DNA from: Macrocystis pyrifera
Taxonomy: Eukaryota > Sar > Phaeophyceae > Laminariales > Laminariaceae
DNA length: 64,000 nucleotides
Assembly: GCA_031763025.1 (NCBI GenBank)
Contig: JASSKH010000021.1
Coordinates: 10,686,776-10,750,775, forward strand
Direction of reading: 5' to 3'
The notes below the pieces were generated by a model. It was not told where the DNA came from. It made no database searches and worked only from the letters and a program-made list of their open reading frames with translations. The translations under genes were made by a program, and so were the position numbers. Positions 1 to 12,100 of the stretch are shown here, piece by piece (the first letter of the stretch is position 1; each line of letters starts with the position of its first letter).

Positions 1-192
1 AGCCCTCCCCCTTCCGCGCAGGGTGCGGTTTTTCCCGCAAGAGGGTGGGTTGCCGCGCCGATGGGGTGAGGGGTGTCCGAGATGGGCTCGAGTTCGTTCT
101 GCTGACCAAGGACAGAGCCTGGAAGGAACGCCCACTGGCGGTTGTCCTTCGGTGGAGAGGGAGGGCTCCGGCCGTTTGTTGTTGATGTCCAG
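1..192 (-). CDS. Candidate C-terminal exon, runs off the window
   Basis: A splice acceptor (TTGGATCGCAG) precedes an open frame beginning LDINNKRPEPSLSTEG that stays open to position 1. Phase 0 matches the phase-0 donor of the preceding blade exon at 2,217. A second frame is also open here, so the choice rests on phase alone. Composition is Pro/Arg/Gly-rich with no domain I recognise, which would fit a poorly conserved tail after the last WD40 blade. Confidence 0.35.
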   Translation of the reverse strand, partial: MDINNKRPEPSLSTEGQPPVGVPSRLCPWSAERTRAHLGHPSPHRRGNPPSCGKNRTLRGRGRA

Positions 193-3100
193 CTGCGATC
201 CAAGATATGAAACAATAGGGCCAGCAATGTTAGGCCAAAATATTGTGCCTGGCGGAGCCTCTCGGCTGAGAGACTAAACCAGGCCATCTTATTCAGGTTT
301 AGCGTATCGTACAGCAGTGCAGCTGATAAGGAACAAGAAGACTAGTTCAGGCTGGGCTTCCTATTTGAGAAAGGGTGGGTTCTGCTCTGCATACCAACTT
401 CGGTTTAACGACTCCCGAAGTTCTTGTTTTTGGTTTTTAAATGGCCTGCCATAGAGTTGCTTGTTTTCTCAGTAGCTGCCCTAAGCCAAGTATATGTTTC
501 CACAAAAATCAGTTGATGGCCGAGATATAGTGCTCCTCAAATATGCAGAACCTTCTAAAATATAGCTGCGCCCCTTGTACCGTAGCATGTTCGTGTCTCG
601 GAAGGCGACAGCAGTTTGGACCGCGGAACGATCACAAATGTGGGTCAGGTCAAAGCACGGGTGGGTGGGTGGGTGATGTGAATGGTATCAAGGTTTGTTT
701 TTAAGCCGGAAGAGGACGCTACAAAAGGGGAGTTCTACTTGAAATAACAACAAAAGACGCGCGCTACACGATAGGGACAGCCCTTTTCTAGGCGATTGTG
801 TTCTTCTATTCGACGGGATTCCTCAACCGAAGAGCTACCCTAGATCAATAGAAGATCGTTTGCGTTATAGCATGATTTGTGTTGGTAGTCGAGTTGCGCC
901 ATCGCTTTCTTTGTCAAGGTCAGTTTTGTAAAACAAGGCATAAAGCTCCTCGAGTGAGGGGCCTAGGAAACATATGGTGTTCCTAAAAAGCTGGCCCATG
1001 CTGGATGTCTCATCTGGAACAGCGTGAACAATTCCTTCCCACAACTCAGTGAGACGGCTGCCGATGTTTTCGTGTTTAGAAAGTGTAGCACACCTCGGAC
1101 AGATCATGATTGATCCCCTACATCAGTTTTGGCCGATGTAAAAATGTTGACCTTAATGCTCAGATCAAACAGATCCCACCCATGTGTAGGGCCTAAATCG
1201 TACATATCACATCGATAAACTTTATCCAGATCCTGCTGACCATGCAGATTGGTGACTAATCCTTCCAAAAGAGTTAACTACAGATATCGAAAAAGCTTTT
1301 CTGATATTTCCGACGTGTGACGTATTTACAGCCTCTACTGCATCACAGTATCGTTTCAACTATGGAATGGCCATCAAACGGGGAGTTCGTTCCAGTGCAG
1401 AGGCGGTGCGGCGTTGTCAGCCACCCATTGGTTCAGCACTCTTCGCCTCATCGTTTGTCCCACCACGTACACTATTTTATTCCCCCCCGTATTTCATCTC
1501 GCATATAGTGGGGAGGGCGAGCTACATAGGTTTTTTTCTCTCTTGAATCCGAACGTCCAGAACCAGAATGATGACTATTTTTAAAAATTTGTCATTTTGT
1601 AGTATATCCGCCCCAAGTCGCTCTGCTTCTCTCGAAACCGAAAGCTCTTAAACTGCGCCCCCCCCCCCAATCTGTAGGCGCGGCTTTCCCATGAAGCGGA
1701 ACGCACCACCGCGGAAGCTCTCTTCCCGCTCCGTTCAGCCAAAACTGGTCGAATTCGTGAGGATCTGCTTTCTCTGCAGTAGAACTTACCACATATTTCT
1801 CTGATATTTTTCGAGAGAATACTTTCGTTGACCTACTATAGACGTTTCTGAAAGTATCATTGGTCAATATTACCGTAGATACACACTTGCATATGTTCCT
1901 TGGTCCCACCTCGACCTGAGCGCTCCAAACCGACCCTGGGTGAACGCAAGATTCAGCCGGCCGGACCCACCTGGCTATTCATTTTTATCCCAAACCGACT
2001 AATGTCTAGCGTCGGTGCAAACAAACAAATCGGCGCTGGACTACAATGAATCAGCAAATACTTTGCCGTGGAATAAATTGGTAGGCTTGGTCTACCCTCG
2101 CTTTACGTGTCTTTGTGAACTGTTTAAGCAGAGAGCTCTACACCCGACCACGACCAGCAAAGAGTTTCAATGGAATCATCGGTAATCTGTACCGTCGCTT
2201 TGTGCGCTATGCTAACCTGTCCAAGAAGGGTGCTCCCGTCTGGCGTCCAGATCTTGGCCAGGCCATCCGCGGACCCCGACAGCAAAGACGGGGGTGAGTC
2301 TATCCAAGAAACGCTTGAGACTGCGGCAGCGTGCGCCACCCACGCCAAGGTGAAGGTCGACGATGGGACGGCGAATTTGTACGCCGTGTCTCCTGCGGCT
2401 GTCGACGGGTCGCCCTCGCCCGTGTCCCTTTGTGTTCACGAGTTTAAGTAGTTCGCGAAGGGAACAATGGAATGGAGTGCTGAAGATCGGTGTCAACCAT
2501 TTGAGAGCGTGAGGAGGTAAAACGGTATGGACATATATACTGTGAATATAGCCATGATAGCGTGCTGCAACCTAGCCTACACAGGGAGTGACGAAGTAAG
2601 CTGTTATTGTGGGTCTATCGTGGTACATCGTCAGCAGAAGGGACCACAAGGAGGGCCGGTGTCAGCCTCAGCCATTAATTCACCGCAACAGCACAAGCGG
2701 ATGTATCAAACAATCGTAATGGCAGGAAACAAATTGCACTGCGACGCTCCTATACCAGTTGATATTACGAAAACACTACCATCGGTTTCGATGACATACC
2801 TGGGTGTGCTTACGAAGGATCAACACGAAGGTAGATAAAAAGACATTTCGTGCCGGCAGTTTTCTGATTGGTCAATTGTACGAGGTTGGAATCCTTGGCC
2901 GACAGTGCTGGCACGACACCTCTTGGGTGCCGAATGGAATGACCACGAGCACGCACCTATCGATCGTCAAACTGTTCGTCGAGTGGTGCATGCTATCCTT
3001 CTCACTGTCGGTTTCGGGTGAGATCTATACAAAGGCTGCCAATATTCCCAGGAAACTGAGAAACGTCATTATTTATCCATCAGATCTTAACGTCTTTCGT

Positions 3101-6100
3101 GGATTCAAAACACCCCCGACCTACCCCCCACACACATACAAACCTGGGCCCCACGGTGCATGCCCGCGATTCTGGTCCTCCCACTTCAGCAACCGCCGAC
3201 CCCCATCCCTCCGCCACGAGTGCCTCCTGTGCGTGACGTGCATCTCGCAGGCTGCTGTTTCCCACTCGTGGGGTCAGCTTGAAGCGTACGGCGCGGTTTG
3301 GGTTGTGGTTCACCCTACGCTGGCACGGGACCGGGCCTTTGGCGTCACCACTAAGCGCCCCTAGGTCTGACAGCGTGAGATGTGCCACGATTATGTCACC
3401 CCTTGCGTTACCGACGTATATCGCCGTCGTATCTGGATAACAACAGGCAAACCACAGTGTATTGGGGTTAGGCGGGATAGATGTTCGCAGAATTTGTGCG
3501 GGGTGGGGTGTGATAGATTGACGCTCTTGCCGAGTTTTTACATTCATCGTGCTGTCTTGTGCCCTTAGCCGTAAACATATACTACTGGTAGGGACCAGAA
3601 AAGCGCCTCTCCAGGACAACGGCGGGGCGGCAAAACAAAATGGTTCAGCGGTTCTTCCCAACGAGTTACGAAACGTATGAGTAAAATAAAAGGTATGAAA
3701 AGTGAACACTACATCTTGAGTACAACAGTCTAACCATTGGGTCGACGCACTAGCTTTAATGCTATTAGTATGATACGTCCGCGAAGCGTATGATGCCACC
3801 GAACATTCCATGTCCACAGAAGCATCCGTTCGGCTCCCTCCATTTCGCCCGAAAGCACCACGCTTCGAACAATCACGTAAACCCTGAATCCGCAAGCGGC
3901 TGGCATCGCAGTTCGATAACCATGGCAAGGAAGATCCATTGACGGCAGTGTGCGCTATGCCACGGGGCGCGTGCTAGGGCAATGGTATCATGTACCACGT
4001 AATATTTCTGGGTCTTCTCACTTTGGAGGAGCTTTATTTCTCACCCAACACCGATTTTGAGGAAATATGCAGACCGAATCACAGGAAACACCCCATGGCC
4101 TAGGTTCACAAGGAATAGTATCGTGATAGTATCGTTCAACGCGGCTGAGACACCGGGTAGTTCCGCGGTCGAGTTGTGTGCTCGTCGATAGAACATACCA
4201 CTCTGGCAGCACCAACCGTCGGTTTATCCTCCACACTACCTACTTTGCCTGCCCGCCTAGTCTGTCGGTTCCCCTCAACTTGTATTGCAAGCTCCATGTG
4301 CTCGGTACACATTTTCGTGACTAAGTTGTGAAATGGGCCACGAAAGGCAATCAATGTACGGACAGCGGGTTGCTGGATGTCTTTGGCAGGTACAAAGAAG
4401 CAGCGAGTGTACCTTCGCACAACCGATTAAACCAAATGTTGGATTACTGCAGTAGACGAGGCCTCTCGTACAGTCAGTATTTCTTCCACCACGTCTGTCG
4501 TGCGGCTTTGCACACGTCGGACATATGATCACGGCTCAAATGTAGGTGCTGTATGTAGTGTATGTAGCGTATGTACGGTATGTAGTGTATGTAGTGTAGA
4601 CATTAACCTGACGCTGTGATACGTTGTGCGGGATGTGCACAGTAAGGCTCTAGCCCAAGGACCATTTCCTAGAGCATGCAGGTAATGCGGCTCACACGAG
4701 ACTCAAGGGAGCTTCTGTAGGCCATATTAGTTGGAACTGCGTCTGCCCTGAAATACAGCGAACTCATGAAGTGGGAATCGATGATATTTGCGATGTGTGG
4801 ATTGGTTTGGGTGCAGCTCACTCCGCTAGTGATGTTGGCCCCAACTCACCTCACCGGAGCGACCACTCCGCTACACTCCACTATTACGAGGGACCATAGT
4901 GAATACGACCTACGGTACATATATGTTGACTTATTTTTACTAACCATATTTGGTCCTATTTACTATGGTCCCCCGTAAGAGTGATGTTGGGCTCAACTCA
5001 TTCACCGGGGTGACCACTTCTGTGCAATCGCTGCCTACATGTTTTTTCCCCCCCGATCATACGGTGTATTGCTATTGTTGAGACGGCATACGTATGTGGT
5101 GGGCATCATCTTCATGAGCCCCCCCCCGTCATCGGAGTGCTACGGCAGGGAAAGTACGTTTTGCCTTCCAAGGCAAATATTTCGAACCTACCCGGCTCCT
5201 TAACCCAATATCGCTGGAACACCAACCACATTTTTCGTAATACACCTATTCTTATAGTTTTTACCATATATAGGCTAAGGGAATTTTTACCAGGCGCACG
5301 TTTTAGTTTTTGTTGTCCGAAACAAGTTTTGGGCGAGGTGTAACGCTTCCCAGTGTGTTTGAGTGGTGCACCCCTCTATCGTAGCATGCGTTGGTGTTAA
5401 TAGCACGTTTTGCATAAACGATTTCTGACTATCGATACCAGGGCTCCTCACATGAGAAAGCACTGTATGCCCAACGACGCATACACAGACCGGCAATAGG
5501 ATGCACCTGGTACCGGTATTGTTTTGGGGCTCATGGCTTGATGAGCTTCTGTAATCATCCCGCCCAAAACCTGATTTTGAAAAATCAAACGGAAAATGCA
5601 ACTTCTAGTGAACAAATGTCGTGGTCCACGCACATGTTATCGAAATAAAATGATGAGAAATCACCAAAAGATTGTTCCGGCGAATGTCGGGTCGCTATTT
5701 CTTCACTTGAGGATCCCGTTAACCAGATATATTTTCGGGCCAAACGCGCTAATCCCTATCGTGGCACGCGTGTGTGCTCAATAGCGCGGCGGTACTCGTA
5801 TAGAGTTGTGTTGATACTGTACCTGCAGTAGGTCACGACATTCATTGCCCATTGGGTCTTATTTTCATGCTTTCTCAGAGTCAGGTGCTTGAGTGGCTTA
5901 CCAATGACTCACAAATAGTATGTAACTCCTTACGGTTGGGTGAGGAGCGCCCCAGAAAAAAAATAAGAGGTAAACTCGATCTATCGTAGGGGCAGTAGCG
6001 TTCGTCTCTGAGCCCTGGTATCATACTTGTACTACGTGTTACATGTGTTTCAGGGCTGCTGTAGCGCATGGAAATGTTGATTCGGTTGGGAGAAAAAAAA

Positions 6101-9100
6101 AACGCCTTCGAAGGCAGGTGTCGGGGGGAGACATTCGTCCTCTCGCGCGAGGGACTCAGGAACGAAGGCGCCACCCCTCTAAGGTGGCCTTAGGAGTCAA
6201 TCATTAACAGTTTGGGAAAACCGGGCTGCCCCTATCGCAGCACGCGTAGTATGTGAAGGGTAGGGGTTATCGCGCACCGTTTCGCGAGAGCGGACGCAAG
6301 CACACCTTTGCGTCAAGTTTCACAAGTAGAACGTTTTGACGTTTAACCTCTTGCGACTTCACAGAGGGAAAATCGACGTCAAACACAACGATAACAGCAC
6401 TGGCCACTGCGTGTGTGGGGGGTGATTCAAGTTGGTGTCCGAGTTACAATGGTTGAATGCAAGGAGTCGTACGGCGCGGGCGTAACATGATCCTACCCGT
6501 ACTACTGCTGTGCTGCTACTCGTTATAGTAGGCGATTGATGTCACCAACTCTTCGTTGTTTCGATCGCCATCTTGGAGTCCCGAAGAGGTTAGCGCGTAC
6601 GGTTGGAATTGGAGAACCACACCTTCTCCTCCCAGCGGTGTGTGCTTCCCCCTCGCCAGACATGTGAAGTGCCCCTCGTCGCTGTAGAGGGTCTCTGCTC
6701 GGGGGCTGTCGACGCTGCGTCTTCTTCTTGGTGACGACAGGTCCGCTGATAGAACGAACGCCTGGCGTAGCAACGAACGAAGAGAAGAGCACGGAACCGT
6801 GTGACAGACGCCCCTAGTCTGCACGCTGGGGCAGATACATCCCCAGTCTGCAATTCGGTCGGCGGGACCTACGTAGATCAGGTTTCGCTGTGGGCTCTGC
6901 AGGATCTACAGTAGATCTTGTGCACAGTATGCGATACACTTGAGACCATTGTGGGGTCTAGGTGAGTATCACCCAACAACCGACAATCCATCCCACAGGC
7001 TATGCAGGTATTTAACGCATAAATACTAAAACCGGTGTGTCTGGTCCAGCGATATTGGGTAAGTACATGTCTGATCCACCTGTATTGGGTGCGTGGAGAG
7101 TTGCAGTGGTTGAGAGGCTCCGTGCGTGAGAATCCACTAGGCTAAGGAAAGACTGGGACCTCGGTAGGGGGGAGGGGAGTAACTTTCGGGTCTGTGTTTT
7201 ACAGTGGCTCCGAGCAACTTGGCCAAGTTACTACTCTATTGTGCTGCAGTCTCAAACCGTTGTCCCTTTTGTGACGGGAGTGTTTGCTACGCTGCTGACG
7301 CCAACAAATGCTGCTGAAACCCTATTTAGGGTGAGGCGTAGAGCCACTCGCCTGAGGGGCTTGAACACGATGGTGAAAGTAAAAACTGTTGTCCCTTTTG
7401 TGACGGGAGTGTTTGCTACGCTGCTGACGCCAACAAATGCTGCTGAAACCCTATTTAGGGTGAGGCGTAGAGCCACTCGCCTGAGGGGCTTGAACACGAT
7501 GGTGAAAGTAATGGCATCATACCCCCTATCCCCCCCCTCCTACCGTAGCATCAGTCTAAAGTGCAACCCCTCTCCTCAACCATATCACGCCTCCCTACCT
7601 GTACGCACACCCCGTCGGGTACCCGCCACAAGGCCACAGTCCCCCCTGTCGACGCTCCCGCCAGCAGCGGGTATGGCGACAGAAACTCCAAGGCCGTCAC
7701 CAGCGTCGCCCTGGTTAGTACGTCAGCTGTCCCCGAATCGTCGATTGCAACGGGCACGGGAACTGTCTCCTCGGCCCCTGACAACGTCACACCAGATACC
7801 ACTGGGCACGGTGCGTCCGCCGAATCATCGGGGGTAGGCGCAGCGGGCGCTAGCTCTACGCTACTATCGGTGGATGTAAGCGTCTTTCCTGCGTCAGCCC
7901 CCTGATCGGCCTTAGTGGTCTTGGTGGCAGAAGTTCTGGGGGGTGTCCCTGCTCCGCCCTGATCAATCTTTGTTGTGGTCGGCGTCTGCTTGATCTCAAT
8001 CTCGGGGTCGGATGATGGAGGCGGAAGATGGTAACCGTGAGATTCATCCGAGGCTGAGCAGCGTTTAGCAAGGTCACGAGTTAGAGCAGGGTCAGGGAAC
8101 AGGAGCGTGCCCACCAAGCTCATCCTCTCGGCATCCCAGAGATGTACAGACGAAGAGGATTGAAGCTGTCCTCCTCCTCCTCCTGCTTGTTGGGGGGTTG
8201 TTGTTTCGGTGATATCGTATCGGTGTCCGGCGCAGGCGGAGGCTGCGGGGGAGGCGTCGGTGGCGACTTCTGTCACGGAATTGGTGTTCTCGACGCCACC
8301 GTCGGAGGTGGTAGCCGTACTGATAAGGTTCAGGTGGTCGTCGGCAGCGTAGGCCGTGATGTCGTACTGGGGGGACGGCGGAATGCGGGTGGGGGGGAGA
8401 GGGGGGGGGGTCACTGAGAGGAAAGTAATATTCTACAGCGTAGAAAGGTTTGAGTGAACTACTATAGATACAGCACAATCACACCGCGTTAAATTGCAGT
8501 CAGCACAGACGAGTTTGAACGTTCAGCCATGGTATGAAGTAGAGCCGGCACCGTCGGGTCTAAGGAGCGTTTGGTTACTGACGGGGCTCATCAAGTGAGC
8601 AGCAGCGTGATATCTCAGCATTCCCCCTTAGACTTGTGCTAAGGCTTGTTGTAGCTGATGGAATTGTTCGTGAAGTCGCGTGTGCAACTCTTACGCACAC
8701 ACGTATATATATATATATATACATTAGCTTTTGGTCGAGGTCCAGAGGTGACCATGCGAGCTACCGTAGGTATACCTTGTTGGAGAGTCTGACTCGGTTT
8801 TTCAGGAGTTACCGTATGTAGTTGAAATATCAGGCGCTCCTGAACTGAGGAGCTCTACAAAATCGCTGAGATATCGGGCGCTCCTCAACTAAGTAACTAC
8901 CAAATATCGTTGAAGTATTGGGCTCCTCAACTGAGGAACCGAACAAAATCGTTGAAATATCGGGCTCCTCAACTCAGGAACCACCAAGAATCGTTGAGAT
9001 ATCGCGCACTCCTCAACTGAGGAACCCTCTTATATCGTTGAATTATCGGGCGCTTTGAACTGAGTTACTATCGAATATCGTTGAAATATATTACTCCTTC

Positions 9101-12100
9101 GTTGAGCAACTATTAATTACCGTTGAAATATCGCGCTCTTCAACCGAAGATTTTTTAACTATCGTTGAAACATCGGGGAACTCAACCATGGAGCTACCTA
9201 TCTCGCGCGCTCCGCAACTGAGGAAGTCTAAAATATCGCTGAAATATCGCGCTCCTCCGACGCGTGCTACGACGGAGGTAGCACGTTTCCGCTATGATGT
9301 TTTCTGAATGGCGGGGGGCAATCTTGTTTGAAAAAATGAGGTTTTGGTACACTTGGGTCATGGGATTATTCATGTTTTCTGAATGGCGGGGGGCAATCTT
9401 GTTTAAAACAAAATGAGGTTTTGGTATACTTGGGCCATGGGATTATTCATCGGGATGCAAACTGGTTTTTGCTGAAATCAGTCTTCGGGTGAGATATGAC
9501 TCCTCAAGTGAGTATCTTAACCTCAGAAAAAAACGGTGCACTTCTACTGCAGCATGCGTCCTCAATATAATAGAGGATAAAACATATCGTTGAATTATCG
9601 GGCGCTCTTCAATTGAGGATCCATCAAATATCGTTGCAATATCGGGATCGTTAACAGAGATAGCACTATTAATAGTAATTAGTACCGTTCAAATATCGGG
9701 GGCTCCTCATCTGAAGGAACCTAAAACTATCGTTGAAGCCATCGTTTGTTTTTTTTCAACTATTATTCGGTGAAAACCTGATTAATAGGATTGTTGGTCG
9801 GTGTACGCCGTAGTTGTTTCTATGACCCTTTTTAACAACCGCAACCCCGTTTTTGGGTATCAAACCACTCACATTCATGGAGGTTTGTCCCCTTGGCAAA
9901 CCTTGGTCTAAAGAGGCTGCAGTCCTCGAACGGTTACGTTTTTGGCGAGGAGTAGAGCTTCTAAAGCTTGAAGGCAAAGTGATAATTGTGCACACCACCG
10001 ACATATATCACCATGTCCAACATTGAAAGGACCTGTCGAACAATACTATTTGACTAAAAAAGGTCCGCATGTTTAAGGAAAACTGTTTTCATCAAACTGT
10101 CCTTGTATTAAGGGAAATAGTTTTTTTTTTCATCCTTCTTGGAGATCTGGGTAGAAAAACCTTGCGCCCAATGCACTTTCTTCTTCGTGTACACCGGTTC
10201 CAGCCCATCTGTACCACACAGGAACAAATTGGTAAAGGATTGAAAATAAACGATTTTTCGGTGCTTACCGTCGGCCTGCCGAACAGCGATTTTGGGTGGA
10301 CACCATCCTCCTTCTTCCCCACGGGTGGACTCTTTCCGGGCGCTTGGTCTCGGACTTGAAAAGGCAACAGCGTCTGCGCCACCCTCGCGAACTTCAACCT
10401 GCTTCGTATGTACACCCAGCAAAAAACGAGGATGCGTTTAACACGGTCTAGATATAGCAGTCAAATGGTCATTTGATGTTGATGCATCTGAGATCCGACA
10501 ATGTGCAAGTCGTTGAACTTCAACGTTGATCACTCATAAATATTACCCGCAGGACGAAAACCCTTCCATTGCCCCTTTTAGCGCGGCACAGATGACCCCG
10601 AACTACTATATACTTTAGTTCCAAGTGTCTTCCGTTGTCACTGTGTGGATGCGTTTTATATTCACGTTAAGGAGACATCTGCGGGGACTCCCTCTGACGT
10701 GATACGACGTCGATGACTTTTTAAGCCAATCAAACTCTTCCTTTCAAACCAGTTTGGCCAATAGGACATCGACTGGTTTTCGACCAACCGGACACTTATT
10801 TTTACATGAATGTGACCAGTAGGCAAACTTCAGGCACCTATTCCTTCCTGTTTGTAGAAATCGATCACAAGGTGGAACCGTACACACTATTGTCACTTAC
10901 AGGCGGCTTCTAGGTGGCACAGTACAAATGTAGGCATGCTACGGAAGGCGCGCACCGAACGTTTTCTGAGGTCCTCTCCCTTGAGGAGGCTGTGACGTAC
11001 CTACACCACACGCAAAAATGGGGTTCGAGTAGAACGGTACGCTTGAACCCGATCAACTCTCCCGCGGATACTGTTAGACGCGGATCAAATGCAGTTCCAA
11101 GATCAGGCATGTCTTACTTCCTCAGTTGAGGAGCCCTGGCAACCAGAAACGCCTCGGTCAAAAAGAGACACCCCTGTCGCAGCACGCATCTCGATTCCTC
11201 GGTAAGCCGCGATCGTCTCGGTAGAGGTAGGCGACTCATCCCACGGTAATGGTTGCACTTTCCGGCTCGATATTTCGTGAGTGGTTGAGCTCCACCCAAT
11301 TATATTACTACCGGTCCCGGTCAGTAGGATTTGTTTTTCCCATTGTGACCGTGTCCGGGTTAGCGCATGGAAAATTAGGGTACGGTTGCGCGCGAACCAA
11401 GGCATTGGAAGGTATGTTCCGGATGACATATTGACCTCATGTAAGGAGCTCGGGAAACAAGGCACCAGTCCTATAATACATTGTTGCAGCGCATTGGAAT
11501 AGGTCAAACCTGACGTTCGACGTGGGAACAGACGAGCCTCCAGAGTATCTACCACCTCCTGACGAGGAAGCGTGTTTGCCCTCCATGCTGTCGAAGTTTG
11601 CAAGTGTACGTCCGGGCATGTCCGAATCAGAACCCTGTCGACGAAGACCGCTGCTGTTGTTCTCAGGAAGCGCCGGCGACCCCGCTCGAGCCCCAGCGCT
11701 GACACCTTCGCCTCTACCATTTCCTAAACTATTCATGAGAGTCGCACTTTTCGCTATCTCCTCAATGTGTTCGGAGTTTGCCGTATATGCAGGCGCTGTT
11801 TCCTTACCCACGAGGGAAGAAGTGGTCGGTCTATGCTTGCGCGTTAAACACACTCCCTTAGGCGCGACGCCTATCCCTTGCACGTTAGGGTGTGCTGCGA
11901 CATTCAAGCCTTGTACGCCGCGTTGGTTACCTCCTCCTCCTTCTCCCCCTTCCTCCTCCTCCATTTCCCCGTCGGAGCTGCCGGAAGTGAATATCACTTG
12001 GCGCAATAGAACAGACCTTCCCCCCTCGCCTGGTCTTTCTCCTCCACCTCCTCCTCCCCCCCCCTCTCCCCCTCCCGATAGTTGCGTCCGCCAGGTCATC

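Larger units (their letters stand above)
3433..6519 (-). other. Intron with transposon remnants
   Basis: Contains a family-A terminal-inverted-repeat element (4,881-4,981), a family-B element (5,136-5,390), a run of GTATGTAG-type repeats at about 4,550-4,600, and C-runs near 5,048 and 5,120. No coding region supported. Confidence 0.5.
8367..10160 (-). other. Intron with tandem array and TIR element
   Basis: Contains a (TA)n tract at about 8,704-8,720, a degenerate tandem array (8,820-9,260 and 9,575-9,745) and a family-B element (9,261-9,560). No coding region supported. Confidence 0.55.

Noticed and set aside
865..1107. Minus-strand ORF of 80 codons as a C-terminal exon
   Set aside because: It contains the recurrent hairpin word, and its flank is repeated at the right end of the window, so it is repeat-derived.
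7241..7837. Plus-strand ORF of 198 codons
   Set aside because: The first part is the 128-bp duplication read in frame and the rest is the shadow of the minus-strand WD40 exon.
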